Of a DNA stretch of 64,000 nt, positions 39,437 through 50,444 are shown one piece after another. Source of the stretch: WHSO01 sp963732875 (GTDB lineage Bacteria; Pseudomonadota; Alphaproteobacteria; SMXQ01); the NCBI GenBank assembly GCA_963732875.1, contig CAVTBD010000003.1, positions 186,001 to 250,000 on the forward strand, written 5' to 3'. Both the position numbers and the translations under genes were made by a program. Position 1 is the first letter of the stretch. Each line of letters starts with the position of its first letter. A model generated the notes under the pieces. It ran no database searches, was not told where the DNA came from, and saw nothing but the letters and a program-made list of their open reading frames with translations.

Positions 39437-39751
39437 TCAGATATCGAAGCCGTCTTCGAGATCCTCGTAGTTCTCGGGATCGACGCCCTCGCCGGTGGCG
39501 AGCACGCAGCTGTTGCCGTCATCGTCGGTCAGCAGCGCGGTCCAGGTGCCCTCGTCGGGCGAGACGTGGAATTCGAGCAGGCCCTTGCCCTTGATCTCGT
39601 GGACCTCGGCGAGCTGCTCGCCGTATTCATCGACCAGGGTGTTGACCATCTGGGATCGGTCGAGGCAGACGCGGCTGTCGGCGCGGCCGGTGACCGGGGC
39701 GGTCGCCAGCAGGGCGGGCAGCAACAGAAGGCTCAAAGCAAGCTTCCTCAT
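39437..39751 (-). CDS. Small secreted protein of unknown function
   Basis: The ATG at 39751 has GAGG upstream and gives 104 residues; a longer in-frame extension to 39916 is Arg/Ser-rich and unlikely. A signal peptide covers about 1-24 (LLLLPALLATAPVTGRA). The mature part has two cysteines (SRVCLDR and GNSCVLA) that could form a disulfide, and an acidic tail rich in Asp and Glu (NYEDLEDGFDI). I do not recognise a characterised family. It converges on the Cyc2-like unit. Confidence 0.75.
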   Translation of the reverse strand: MRKLALSLLLLPALLATAPVTGRADSRVCLDRSQMVNTLVDEYGEQLAEVHEIKGKGLLEFHVSPDEGTWTALLTDDDGNSCVLATGEGVDPENYEDLEDGFDI

Positions 39752-40063
39752 TTCATCCTCTCTTCCGATCCCACCGCTCTCGAAAGAAAGGCAGCAGGAA
39801 TCAACTCGTGACGTTGACCATTTCCGTCTCCGTTCCGTTGAAGCTTCCTGCGTCTGTCGTATCTGTGTGTTCCGGTTTGCTCCGGAACCTCTGCCCGCGG
39901 CCCGCCGGCAACTCACGCGAACCCCAGTGCGGCCGCGAATAGACTGATTGTAGCGGCTAAAAGTTAAGATAATCTGGATTTAGAACGTTTCAAGAAAAGA
40001 AACCCTTGTTTTCCATGCCTTAGCCGCATCCAGGCCATGCGCGGGGTGCGGGGCTCCACTCCT
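39752..40063. other. 312-base gap, no gene seen; AT-rich stretch
   Basis: It is the upstream region of the small secreted protein (leftward) and the 3' flank of the hydroxyacid dehydrogenase gene. Bases 39945-40020 are unusually AT-rich for this genome (for example AAAAGTTAAGATAATCTGG) and may hold a promoter. I see no coding or RNA gene. Confidence 0.5.
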
Positions 40064-40998
40064 TCAGTAGCCTCGGGCGCGGTCCACCACGCCGGTCATG
40101 GGCCGTCCCTGGCGCCGGCGGCGGATGTTGGCGGCGATCTCGTGGGCCGCCGTGTCGGCGAGCGTGATCGCGGCCGCGTGGGGCGTGATGGTGACGCGCG
40201 GGTGGCGCCACAGCGGGCTGTCGGCGGAGAGCGGCTCGTGCTCGAACACGTCGAGGGTGGCGCCCGAGAGCCGGTCCGCGTCGAGCGCCGCGATCAGGTC
40301 ACCCACGACCACGTGGCCGCCGCGCGCGCCATTGATGATCGCGCCGCCCACAGGCATGCGGGCGAACGCCTCAGCGTCGAGGATGCCGCGCGTCGCCGGC
40401 GTCAGCGGCAGCAGGCACACGGCGATGTCGGAGCGGGTGAGGAACGGCGCGAGCCCTTCCGCACCCGCGAATACCTCGCCGCCGCCCCAGGCGCGCGGCG
40501 TACGCACCCAGGCGGCGAGCGGAAAGCCGAACGGCTTGAGCGTGGCGGCGGCGGCGCGGCCGAGCTCGCCCAGGCCCATGATGCCGACGCGCCGCGCACG
40601 GGCGCGTGGGATGTCGTGGCGCTTCCAGTACGCACGCGTCTGCTGTTCGGCATAGAGCGGCATGAGCCGGTGGTGGCGTAGCACGTTCATCGCCACCCAT
40701 TCCGCCATCTGCTCGGCGAGCGCGGGGTCGATCAGGCGCACCAACGGCACGCCTTCGGGCAATTCGGGATCGGCGAAGGCGTGATCGACACCGGCGCCGA
40801 GGGAGAAGATCGCGTCGAGCCGGGGCAACGTCGCCAGCAGGCCCGGCGGCGGCTGCCACACCACCGCGAACTCGATCTCGGCGGCACGGGTCCGGGCCGC
40901 CGCGGCGCCGATCAACACCTTGTCGCCCGGCAGCTCGCGCGCGAGCGCCGCGGCCCATTCGCCGGTCTTGTCGGCCTCCGACAGGAACAGGATCGCCA

Positions 40999-40999
<1 letters not shown>
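40064..40999 (-). CDS. D-2-hydroxyacid dehydrogenase (GhrA-like glyoxylate/hydroxypyruvate reductase)
   Basis: The protein is 311 residues. The NAD(P)-binding GIMGLGELGRAA lies near residue 140. The active-site Arg is in NGARGGHVV, a supporting Glu in DVFEHEPL, and the catalytic His in ITPHAAA. It reduces a 2-keto acid such as glyoxylate in the cytosol. Its ATG overlaps the TAA stop of the ABC ATPase gene upstream (TAATG), so it is translated with the Yej-type transporter operon. The link between the two is not obvious. Confidence 0.9.
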
Positions 41000-42633
<1,634 letters not shown>

Positions 42634-42638
42634 GGTCG

Positions 42639-43727
42639 TCAGCCCAGCGTCTTGCGCGGGTCGAACGCGTCGCGCACCGCTTCGCCGATATAGATCAGGA
42701 GGCTCAGCATCACCGCCAGCACGGCGAATCCCGCGAGCCCGATCCACGGCGCCTGCAGGTTGTCCTTGCCCTCCGACAGCACCTCGCCGAGCGACGCCGC
42801 GCCAGGCGGCAGGCCGAGGCCGAGGAAGTCGAGGGAGGTGAGTGCCGTGATCGAGGAATTGAGCACGAACGGCAGCATGGTCAGCGCCGCCACCATGGCG
42901 TTCGGCAGCACGTGGCGGAACATGATGACGAGGTCGCGCACGCCCAGCGCGCGGGCCGCGCGCACGTAGTCGAGCTGGCGCCCGCGCAGGAACTCGGCGC
43001 GTACCACCGAGACCAGAGACATCCAGTTGAACAGGAGCAGGATGCCGAGCAGCCACCAGAAGTTGGGCGCGACGAAGGAGGCGAGGATGATCAGCACGTA
43101 GAGGCGCGGAATGCCCGACCAGATCTCCATGAAGCGCTGGAAGCCGAGGTCCACCCAGCCGCCGAAGTAGCCCTGCACCGCGCCCGCGGCGACGCCTATG
43201 ATGCTGGAGAAGAACGTCAGCAGCAGCCCGAACAGCACCGAGATACGGAACCCGTAGATCAGCCGCGAAAGGAGGTCGCGTCCCTGCTCGTCGGTGCCGA
43301 GCCAGTGGCGCGCGCTCGGTGGCGCGGGCGCCGGCACGCTCAGCTGGTAGTCGACCGTGGTGTGGTGCCACGGGATCACCGGGCGGATCATCCAGCCCTT
43401 GGCGTCGATCAGCTTGCGCACCACCGGGTCGGCGTAGTCGGCCTCGGTCGGGAAGTCGCCGCCGAAGGCGGTCTCCGGGTACATCGTGAAGATCGGCATG
43501 TAGAAGGCGCCGTCATAGCGCACCAGGATCGGCTTGTCGTTGGCGATGAACTCGGCGCACAGGCTGAGGACGAACAGGACGAGGAACAGCACGAGGGAGA
43601 TCATGCCGCGCCGGTTGGCGGTGAAATTGTCGAGCCGGCGGCGCGTCAGCGGCGTGATGGCGATACCGAGCACCCGGTCCTCGGGCGGCTCGGTGGTCGC
43701 GGGGGCACTGGCGATAGTCTCGGTCAT
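42639..43727 (-). CDS. yejE: ABC transporter permease, YejE-like
   Basis: The protein is 362 residues. A TM segment near 40-60 is followed by a periplasmic loop typical of YejE (PVIPWHHTTVDYQLSVPAPAPP), then five TM helices with the permease EAA-like loop RAARALGVRDLVIMFRHVLPN. It forms the inner-membrane channel with the YejB-like protein. Its ATG overlaps the YejB-like stop (TGATG). Confidence 0.92.
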   Translation of the reverse strand: MTETIASAPATTEPPEDRVLGIAITPLTRRRLDNFTANRRGMISLVLFLVLFVLSLCAEFIANDKPILVRYDGAFYMPIFTMYPETAFGGDFPTEADYADPVVRKLIDAKGWMIRPVIPWHHTTVDYQLSVPAPAPPSARHWLGTDEQGRDLLSRLIYGFRISVLFGLLLTFFSSIIGVAAGAVQGYFGGWVDLGFQRFMEIWSGIPRLYVLIILASFVAPNFWWLLGILLLFNWMSLVSVVRAEFLRGRQLDYVRAARALGVRDLVIMFRHVLPNAMVAALTMLPFVLNSSITALTSLDFLGLGLPPGAASLGEVLSEGKDNLQAPWIGLAGFAVLAVMLSLLIYIGEAVRDAFDPRKTLG

Positions 43728-44833
43728 CACGGCGCCCGCTCGAAGCTGATGCGCGGATCCACCAGCACGTAGACCACGTCGCGGATCAGGTTGATGACGA
43801 GGCCCAGCAGGCTGAACACGAACAGGGTCGCGAACACCACCGGGTAGTCGCGGTTGATGACGGACTCGTAGGAAAGGAGCCCGAGCCCGTCGAGGGAGAA
43901 AATCACCTCGATCAAGAGCGCGCCGGTGAACAGGATGTCGATCAGCGCGTCGGGAAAGCCCGCGATCGGGATCAGCATGGCGTTGCGGAACACGTGGCCG
44001 TAGAGCACGCGCCGCTCGGTCAGGCCCTTGGCGCGCGCCGTGACCACGTACTGCTTGCGGATCTCCTCGAGGAACATGTTCTTCGTCAGCATGGTGAGCG
44101 TCGCGAAGCTGCCGATCACCAGCGCCGTGATGGGCAGCGCCAGGTGCCAGAAGTAGTCTCCGATGCGCGCGGGCCAGCTCAGCTGCGACCAGTTGTCGGA
44201 GACCAGCCCGCGCAGCGGGAACCAGTCGAAATAGCTGCCGCCCGCGAACAGCACGATCAGCAGGATCGCGAACATGAAGCTCGGGATCGAGTAGCCAACG
44301 ATGATGGCGCTCGAGGTCCAGAAGTCGAACGGGGTGCCGTCGCGCACCGCCTTCGCCACGCCGAGCGGGATGCAGGTGAGGTAGATGATCAGCGTCGACC
44401 ACAGCCCGAGCGAGATCGAGACGGGCATCTTCTCCAGCACCAGGTCGATGACACGGGTGTCGCGGAAGAAGCTGGTGCCGAAATCGAGGTGCAGGTAGTT
44501 GTTCATCATGATGAAGAAGCGCTCGTAGGCCGGCTTGTCGAAGCCGTAGAGCTTCTGAAGGTCCTTGATCATCTGCGGATCGAGCCCGCGCGCGCCGCGG
44601 TAGCCGCTTTCGCCCGAGCCCGGCGTGCGCACCTGCGCGCCCTGGGCGGCGCCGACCTCGCGCTGGGCGCCGCTGAAGCGGGCGGTGGCCGAAGTTGATT
44701 CGCCGGTCAGCTGGCCGATCAGTTGCTCGATCGGCCCGCCCGGCGCGAACTGCACGATGGCGAAGTTGAGCACCATGATGCCGAACAGGGTCGGCACGAT
44801 CAGGCCGAGACGGCGGACGATATAGGCGATCAT
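43727..44833 (-). CDS. yejB: ABC transporter permease, YejB-like
   Basis: The protein is 368 residues starting MIAYIVRRLGLIVPTLFG, typical of DppB/YejB permeases, with GGAGG upstream. The EAA loop reads VVTARAKGLTERRVLYGHVFRN. A hydrophilic insert (about 45-85, SATARFSGAQREVGAAQG) lies in the first periplasmic loop, as in YejB. It overlaps the binding-protein gene upstream by four bases (ATGA). Confidence 0.92.
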   Translation of the reverse strand: MIAYIVRRLGLIVPTLFGIMVLNFAIVQFAPGGPIEQLIGQLTGESTSATARFSGAQREVGAAQGAQVRTPGSGESGYRGARGLDPQMIKDLQKLYGFDKPAYERFFIMMNNYLHLDFGTSFFRDTRVIDLVLEKMPVSISLGLWSTLIIYLTCIPLGVAKAVRDGTPFDFWTSSAIIVGYSIPSFMFAILLIVLFAGGSYFDWFPLRGLVSDNWSQLSWPARIGDYFWHLALPITALVIGSFATLTMLTKNMFLEEIRKQYVVTARAKGLTERRVLYGHVFRNAMLIPIAGFPDALIDILFTGALLIEVIFSLDGLGLLSYESVINRDYPVVFATLFVFSLLGLVINLIRDVVYVLVDPRISFERAP

Positions 44834-46887
44834 GGCTCCTCCCTGCGGCGCCGGCGCCGGAACGCGACCGCCACGACGATGACGGCGCCCGCACCGAGGA
44901 CGATCCAGCCCCACGGCAGCTTGCGGTGCTCGGGCACCTTGCCCTTGGCGGACTGCTCGGCCTGGCCTTCGGCGACCACCTCGGCCTTGCGGGCCTCGAG
45001 CGCCGCCGCCTTCTGCGGGTCGATCCACCAGGCGTCGAACTGGTAGCCCATGGTCGGCGTCACCTTGGGATAGCCGAACTTGTTCCAGAACGCGAGCCGG
45101 TCGCCGGCGATGTGGTACTGCGGGATCACATAGAAGCCCCACAGCAGCACCCGATCCAGTGCCTTCGTATAGGCGACCAGGGTGGCGCGGTCCTTGGCCT
45201 GGATGACGCCGTTGACCAGCTTGTCCACCACCGGGTCGCGCACGCCCGCGAGGTTGAAGCTGCCCGGCACCATGGCCGCGGCGCTCGACCAGTAGTCGCG
45301 CTGCTCGTTGCCGGGCGAGAGCGATTCGCCCCAGACCTGGACCAGCATGTCGAAGTCGAAGTCACGGCGGCGGTTGATGTACTGCGAGGTATCCACGGTC
45401 CGTACCGAGACGTCGATGCCGAGGCGGTGCAGGTTGCCCATGAACGGCAGCACGATGCGCTCGAAGCTCGGGTTCTGGAGCAGTATCTCGAAGCGCATCT
45501 GGCGCCCGGTCTTCTCGTTGACCAGCTTGCCGTCGCGCACCACCCAGCCGGCGTCGGCCAGCAGGTTGAACGCGGCGAGCAGGTTGTGGCGTAGCCCCTG
45601 GTCGGTGCCGCCGGTGGACGGTGGCTCATAGACCTTGGTGAACACCGCGTCGGGAATCTGTCCCCGGAACGGCTCCAGGATCTTGAGCTCGGCTGGCCCC
45701 GGCAGGCCGTGCGCGGCCAGCTCCGAGTTGGAGAAGTAGCTCTTGGTGCGGGTGTAGGCGCCGTAGAACAGCACCCGGTTGGTCCATTCGAAGTCGAACG
45801 CGTAGCCGAGCGCTTCGCGCACACGGCGGTCGGCGAAGAACGGCCGGCGCGTGTTGAATACGAACGCCTGCATGCCAGTCGGCGTATGGTTGCGCTGGAA
45901 CACCTTCCTGAGGAAGCCCTCGCGCACCGCCGGCACGTCGTAGCCCGCCGCCCAGAATTTGGAGACGTTCTCCTCGCGGAAGTCGTAGTTGCCGGCCTTC
46001 AGTGCCTCGAAGGCAACCGTGCCGTCGCGGTAGTAGTCGTAGCGGATGTGGTCGAAATTGTAGCGCCCGACGTTCACCGGCAGGTTGCGGCCCCAGTAGT
46101 TCTTGACCCGGTCAAACGTGATCGAGCGCCCCGGCTCGACCTTGCCGACACGATAGGGGCCACTGCCGAGCGGCGGGGTCATGGTGGTCTTCTCGAAGTC
46201 CTTGCCCTGCCAGTAGCGCTTTGACAGCACCGGCAGCTGGCCCAGGATCAGCGGCAGCTCGCGGTTGAGCCCGGGCTTGAAGGTGAAGCGCACCCGGTAC
46301 TTGCCCTCGGCCTCGACCTTGGCGACGCCGCCGTAGTAGAGACGGAAGCGCGGGTGCCCCTTGGTTATCAGGGTGTTAAAGGTCCACACCACGTCGTCGG
46401 CCGTGACCGGGCTGCCGTCGTGGAAGCGCGCCTCCTTACGCAGGTTGAACAGCACCCAGGAGCGGTCGGGCGGGGTCTCGACGCTCTCGGCCAGAAGCCC
46501 GTATTCGGAGAACGGTTCGTCGGCGGAAGCCGCCATCAGCGTGTCGAACGGCAGGTCGGCGCCGGCACCGGATGCGCCTTTGAGGGTGAACGGGTTGAGC
46601 GTGTCGAAGGTCGGACTAACTGCCGCGAGCCGCACCGTGCCGCCCTTGGGCGCGTCGGGGTTGACGTAGTCGAAATGTTTGAAGTCCGGCCCGTACTTGA
46701 GGTCGCCGTGCATGGCGATGCCGTGGGCGGGTGTGACGCCGGAGGCGTCCTGGGCAGGTTTGACGCCGGAGGCGTCCTGGGCAGGTTTGACACCGGCGCT
46801 GTCCTGGGCGCGCGCCGGCACCGCCCATGAAGCGAGCACGAGGGCCCCGGCGGCGATGCTGCACAGGATGGGCCCGAAACGCTTCAT
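44830..46887 (-). CDS. yejA: Peptide ABC transporter substrate-binding protein (YejA-like) with N-terminal repeats and a C-terminal membrane anchor
   Basis: The protein is 685 residues, longer than the usual ~600. A signal peptide ends near VPARAQDS (28). Residues 28-54 are three nine-residue repeats of the type AQDASGVKP, encoded by a 27-bp tandem repeat. The SBP_bac_5 fold follows (APKGGTVRLAAVSPTFDTLNPF; DGSPVTADDVVWTFN). The C-terminus is unusual: a Lys/Ala/Glu-rich linker, a TM helix (WGWIVLGAGAVIVVAVAF) and a polybasic tail RRRRRREEP. That would tether this binding protein to the inner membrane. It should bind oligopeptides, as the Yej system imports peptide antibiotics such as microcin C. 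Confidence 0.88.
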   Translation of the reverse strand: MKRFGPILCSIAAGALVLASWAVPARAQDSAGVKPAQDASGVKPAQDASGVTPAHGIAMHGDLKYGPDFKHFDYVNPDAPKGGTVRLAAVSPTFDTLNPFTLKGASGAGADLPFDTLMAASADEPFSEYGLLAESVETPPDRSWVLFNLRKEARFHDGSPVTADDVVWTFNTLITKGHPRFRLYYGGVAKVEAEGKYRVRFTFKPGLNRELPLILGQLPVLSKRYWQGKDFEKTTMTPPLGSGPYRVGKVEPGRSITFDRVKNYWGRNLPVNVGRYNFDHIRYDYYRDGTVAFEALKAGNYDFREENVSKFWAAGYDVPAVREGFLRKVFQRNHTPTGMQAFVFNTRRPFFADRRVREALGYAFDFEWTNRVLFYGAYTRTKSYFSNSELAAHGLPGPAELKILEPFRGQIPDAVFTKVYEPPSTGGTDQGLRHNLLAAFNLLADAGWVVRDGKLVNEKTGRQMRFEILLQNPSFERIVLPFMGNLHRLGIDVSVRTVDTSQYINRRRDFDFDMLVQVWGESLSPGNEQRDYWSSAAAMVPGSFNLAGVRDPVVDKLVNGVIQAKDRATLVAYTKALDRVLLWGFYVIPQYHIAGDRLAFWNKFGYPKVTPTMGYQFDAWWIDPQKAAALEARKAEVVAEGQAEQSAKGKVPEHRKLPWGWIVLGAGAVIVVAVAFRRRRRREEP
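46730..46810. repeat. 27-bp tandem repeat, three units, inside the YejA-like gene
   Basis: Units at 46730-46756, 46757-46783 and 46784-46810. The first two differ at one base; the third is more diverged. They keep the reading frame and encode nine residues each just after the signal peptide, so copy number could vary without loss of frame. Confidence 0.85.
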
Positions 46888-46896
46888 AAGACTCCG

Positions 46897-47691
46897 TCAG
46901 CTCGATCGCAGGATGGCCAGTGCCTGGGCATGGATCGCGGGATCACCGGCGGCGACCACGCGGCCGTCGGACGACAGCGTCAGCGGCTTGCCGTCCCAGT
47001 CGGTGATGATGCCGCCCGCGCCCTCGACCACGGGTACCAGCGCCGCATAATCGTAAGGCTTGAGGTCCGCTTCCACAACGACGTCCGTGTGGCCCGAGGC
47101 GAGCAGCCCGTAGGCGTAGCAGTCCGCGCCGTAGAGCGGGTGCTGGACGCGGGCGCGCACGCGCTCGAATGCGGCTAGGTCGGCGCCTTTGAACATATGG
47201 GGGCTGGTGGCGTAGAGGATCGCCCGGTCGAGGGCGGCGCAAGGCCGCACCCGGGCGGGCGCGCCGTTGAAGGTGGTGGCCTTGCCGGCGGCGCCGATCC
47301 AGCGCTCGCCGATGATCGGCTGGTCGATCACGCCGAGGATCGGTGTGCCGTGCCGGGCGAGCGCCACCAGCGTGCCGAAGGTGGGTTTGCCGGTGATGAA
47401 CGACTTGGTGCCGTCGATGGGATCGAGTACCCAGGTGAACTCGGCGCCCGGGTTCACCGTCGGCAGTTCCTCGCCGAGGATGCCGTGGTCGGGCACCGCA
47501 TCGGCGATCAGCGCGCGCATGGCGATCTCGGCGTCGCGGTCGGCGATGGTCACCGGGCTCGCGTCGGCCTTGGATTCGAAGCCGATCGGCTGGCGGAAGT
47601 AATGCGCCACCACCTTGCCCGCCGCGTCGGCGCAGGCGCCGGCAAGCGCGAGGTAGCGGTCAAGGGTGGTGAGGTCGAGGGGCGCAGACAT
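46897..47691 (-). CDS. hisN: Histidinol-phosphatase/inositol monophosphatase family protein (HisN-like)
   Basis: The protein is 264 residues. The metal-binding motifs of the family are present: GEELP (Glu), the WVLDPIDGTKSF block (two Asp), and a final Asp in LKPYDYAALVPVVEGAGG. It dephosphorylates a small phosphate ester with magnesium in the cytosol; the PYDYAALVPVVEGAGG version resembles HisN of actinobacteria and alphaproteobacteria, giving L-histidinol from its phosphate. It is upstream of the YejA-like gene by nine bases and may be co-transcribed. Confidence 0.85.
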   Translation of the reverse strand: MSAPLDLTTLDRYLALAGACADAAGKVVAHYFRQPIGFESKADASPVTIADRDAEIAMRALIADAVPDHGILGEELPTVNPGAEFTWVLDPIDGTKSFITGKPTFGTLVALARHGTPILGVIDQPIIGERWIGAAGKATTFNGAPARVRPCAALDRAILYATSPHMFKGADLAAFERVRARVQHPLYGADCYAYGLLASGHTDVVVEADLKPYDYAALVPVVEGAGGIITDWDGKPLTLSSDGRVVAAGDPAIHAQALAILRSS

Positions 47692-47746
47692 GCTCAGTCA
47701 CCGTGCGGCCCGCGCCCTGGGTTGTTCCGGCGCCGCACGGGGGCCG

Positions 47747-48289
47747 TTACTTGAGTGGCTGCGGGTTGTCCTGAAGGCTGTGGATGAACGCGATCACGTC
47801 CGCCCGTTCCTTGTCGTTCTTGATACCGGCGAACGCCATCTTGGTGCCCGGCACGAACTTGCGCGGGTCGTACAGGAAGTGGTTGAGCGTCTCGGGCGTG
47901 AGCTTGACCTTCTTCGACTTCATCGCCGACGAGAACGAGAAGTCGGCGCTTTCGCCCATCTCGTGGCCGAACTTGTTCCACAGGTCGGGGCCGACCTTGG
48001 TGCCGGCGCCCTTCTCGAAGTTGTGGCAGATGGCGCACTTGCGGGCGGCCTTCTTGCCTTCATCGACGCTGGCCTTGGCCAGCAGCGGGCCGATCGGCGG
48101 AATCTCCGGGCCGGCCTTGGCGGTCTGGGTGCCGGAGGTCTTGGCCGGGGTCACCCCCGCGATGGGATAGGCGTTCTTGGTCGGGACCTTGGCCTCCAGT
48201 ATCGCATCTCCGCCGATGTCGGCGATTTTGATGACCAGGAGCGCCATGAGGATGGCGCCGATGACCTTGTTCCACTCGAATGCGGACAT
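47747..48289 (-). CDS. Membrane-anchored cytochrome c (CycM/c552-like)
   Basis: The protein is 180 residues. The N-terminal uncleaved anchor (about 8-28, VIGAILMALLVIKIADIGGDAI) is followed by a Pro/Ala/Thr linker (about 35-70). The heme site is KCAICHNFEKG (CAICH), with GPDLWNKFGHEMG and the axial Met in PGTKMAFAGI. It matches the rhizobial CycM type, which carries electrons from the bc1 complex to aa3 oxidase at the periplasmic face of the inner membrane. It reads leftward, 55 bases upstream of hisN. Confidence 0.9.
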   Translation of the reverse strand: MSAFEWNKVIGAILMALLVIKIADIGGDAILEAKVPTKNAYPIAGVTPAKTSGTQTAKAGPEIPPIGPLLAKASVDEGKKAARKCAICHNFEKGAGTKVGPDLWNKFGHEMGESADFSFSSAMKSKKVKLTPETLNHFLYDPRKFVPGTKMAFAGIKNDKERADVIAFIHSLQDNPQPLK

Positions 48290-48537
48290 GCAATGCTCCG
48301 GTGTGCTGCTTCTGCGACGACGCGGGCGAGCGCCCGCGCTACGGTGGCCATTTTCCGCGGCCCGGGGTGCGCGCCGCGCCGGGAATGTAACGTTTTGAAC
48401 CGTCCCTGTCCAACCCGGATTGGCGCGCGGCGCGGTTTCGGCTGGCGTGGCGCGCTACCGCCGGTCTAAGGTGCCAACCGCCCTGAAAACAAGGGGGTTT
48501 CGGCCCTCCGACCGATGCAGAAAAGTCCCGCCCGCCG

Positions 48538-49317
48538 ATGACCGCCGCCGCCCTTCAGCCCCCCGCGAATCCGGTCGTGCCGATTCCTGCGCGCATGGCC
48601 TCGACGCGTCTGCCCGGCAAGCCGCTCGCCGACATACTGGGCGTGCCCATGATCGTGCAGGTGTGGCGCCGCGCCATGGAGGCCGGGCTCGGCCCTGTGG
48701 TGGTGGCCGCCGCCGAGGCCGAGATCGCCGAAGCCGTCACGGCGGCGGGCGGCAAGGCGGTGCTGACCCGCCCCGACCATCCCTCGGGCACCGACCGGCT
48801 CAACGAGGCGCTGGCCCTGATCGACCCGGACCGTCGGTTCGATGCCGTGGTCAACGTGCAGGGCGATCTGCCGACCCTCGATCCCGCCCTGCCGCGCGCG
48901 GCGCTGGCGCTGCTGGCCGATCCGGCGGTCGATCTCGCCACGCTCGCGGCACCCATCACCGTCGCCCACGAGCGCACCGATCCCAACGTGGTCAAGGCCG
49001 TGGTCGCGGCGGCGGACGGCGCCCGCTCGGGCCGCGCGCTCTACTTCTCGCGCGCGACCGTGCCGCACGGGGACGGGCCGCTCCTGCATCACATCGGGCT
49101 GTACGCATGGCGGCGCGCGAGCTTCGACCGCTTCGTGGCGCTGCCGCCGAGCCCGCTCGAGACGCGCGAGAAGCTGGAGCAGCTGCGCGCGCTCGAGGCC
49201 GGCATGCGCATCGAGGTCGCCTTCGTTGACACGGTTCCGCTCGGTGTCGATACTCCGCGCGACCTCGAGCGGGCGCGCGAACTGCTCGCCGGGAACACGG
49301 GGAAGCCCGGCCGATGA
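48538..49317 (+). CDS. kdsB: 3-deoxy-manno-octulosonate cytidylyltransferase
   Basis: The protein is 259 residues. The N-terminal nucleotide-binding signature is VPIPARMASTRLPGKPLADI. The acidic metal site VNVQGDLPTLDP is present; most family members have GDEP here, so GDLP is a small variation. VDTPRDLERAR lies near the end. It activates Kdo with CTP for lipopolysaccharide core, and so shows a Gram-negative envelope. It overlaps pheA by four bases (ATGA), an unexpected but seen pairing in alphaproteobacteria. Confidence 0.92.
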   Translation: MTAAALQPPANPVVPIPARMASTRLPGKPLADILGVPMIVQVWRRAMEAGLGPVVVAAAEAEIAEAVTAAGGKAVLTRPDHPSGTDRLNEALALIDPDRRFDAVVNVQGDLPTLDPALPRAALALLADPAVDLATLAAPITVAHERTDPNVVKAVVAAADGARSGRALYFSRATVPHGDGPLLHHIGLYAWRRASFDRFVALPPSPLETREKLEQLRALEAGMRIEVAFVDTVPLGVDTPRDLERARELLAGNTGKPGR

Positions 49318-50210
49318 CCGACCAGAGCCATATCGCCGCGCCCGAGGACACCATCGTCTTCCAGGGTTACGCCGGCGCCTATTCCGATCTCGCCTGCCGC
49401 CAGGTCCATCCCGGCATGACGACGCTGCCGTGCGCCACCTTCGAGGAGGCCTTCGCCGAGGTCGAGCAGGGCCGCGCGCGCCTCGCCATGATCCCGATCG
49501 AGAATTCGGTGGCGGGCCGGGTCGCGGACATCCACCAGCTCATCCCGCACACCCAGCTTCACATCGTCGCCGAGCACTTCCAGCGCGTCGAGCATCACCT
49601 GCTCGCGGTCAAAGGCGCCACCATCGACGGTCTCAAGACCGTGCGCAGCCACGTCCACGCGCTGAGCCAGTGCCGCAAGTTCCTGCATGCCCATGGCATC
49701 CGCCCGGTGGTCCATGCCGACACCGCGGGTGCCGCGCGCGACGTGGCCGAGAAGGGCGATCCCACCATCGGTGCCATCGCGTCGGCGCTCGCCGCCGAGA
49801 TCTACGGCCTCGAATTGCTTGCTTCCAACATCGAGGACGCGGCCCACAACACCACGCGCTTCGTGATCCTCGCGCGCGAGCCGGTCGATCCCGGCATCGA
49901 CGACGGGCCGGTGATGACCTCGTTCCTGTTCCGCGTGCGTAACATCCCCGCCGCCCTCTACAAAGCGCTCGGCGGCTTCGCCACCACCGGCGTCAACATG
50001 ACCAAGCTCGAGAGCTACATGGTGGACGGCAATTTCGCCTCGACCGAGTTCTACGCCGAGGTCGAGGGCCATCCCGGGCAGACGCCGCTCAAGCTCGCGT
50101 TCGAGGAGCTCGCCTTCTATTCCGAGAAGGTGCGCATCCTCGGCGTGTACCCGGCCAACCCGTTCCGCAAGGAAGCTGCCGCCAATGGTAACGGCGGCGG
50201 CAACGACTGA
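49314..50210 (+). CDS. pheA: Prephenate dehydratase
   Basis: The protein is 298 residues and monofunctional (no chorismate mutase domain). The catalytic domain (about 12-190) opens FQGYAGAYSDLACRQVHPG and includes IPIENSVAGRV and the NTTRFVILAREP block. The ACT domain (about 205-285) has KALGGFATTGVNMTKLESYM, the phenylalanine-binding site for feedback control. It converts prephenate to phenylpyruvate in the cytosol. Coupled to kdsB. Confidence 0.93.
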   Translation: MTDQSHIAAPEDTIVFQGYAGAYSDLACRQVHPGMTTLPCATFEEAFAEVEQGRARLAMIPIENSVAGRVADIHQLIPHTQLHIVAEHFQRVEHHLLAVKGATIDGLKTVRSHVHALSQCRKFLHAHGIRPVVHADTAGAARDVAEKGDPTIGAIASALAAEIYGLELLASNIEDAAHNTTRFVILAREPVDPGIDDGPVMTSFLFRVRNIPAALYKALGGFATTGVNMTKLESYMVDGNFASTEFYAEVEGHPGQTPLKLAFEELAFYSEKVRILGVYPANPFRKEAAANGNGGGND

Positions 50211-50219
50211 ATGGTGCGA

Positions 50220-50248
50220 TTGCAAGTCCGACCGTGATCGCCTATATA
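50220..50248 (+). promoter_or_regulatory. Sigma-70-type promoter of the riboswitch/GDT1 unit
   Basis: TTGCAA (50220-50225), 17-base spacer, TATATA (50243-50248). Transcription should start near 50255, just before the first conserved block of the manganese riboswitch. Such a clean promoter is rare in this GC-rich window. Confidence 0.75.
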
Positions 50249-50254
50249 AGCCGC

Positions 50255-50385
50255 GTCATTGGGGAGTAGCCGCCCGCACCTTCAGCGGGGGATGCGTCAA
50301 CAGACTTGGGCTTGGGGCCTTGCCCTGCCGCCCATGGCGCCTCCGGCACAGCCTGGCGAGACCTTTGGCTTGGCCGCGCCCATCG
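50255..50385 (+). ncRNA. yybP-ykoY manganese riboswitch
   Basis: The conserved blocks occur in order and spacing: GGGGAGTAGCC (50261-50271), GTCAACAGACTT (50296-50307), and GACCTTTGGC (50360-50369). The intervening arms form GC-rich hairpins (for example GCCCGC with GCGGGG). The RNA senses Mn2+ and turns on exporters. Downstream, TGGCTTGGCC (50366-50375) can pair with GGCCGAGCCA (50399-50408), overlapping the last block, which may be the expression switch. The gene that follows encodes a GDT1-family manganese exporter, which supports the call. Confidence 0.9.
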
Positions 50386-50444
50386 GGACGGGCGGCGGGG
50401 CCGAGCCAATGGTGTCCTCGCCCGCCCCCGAAAGACCCTGATCC

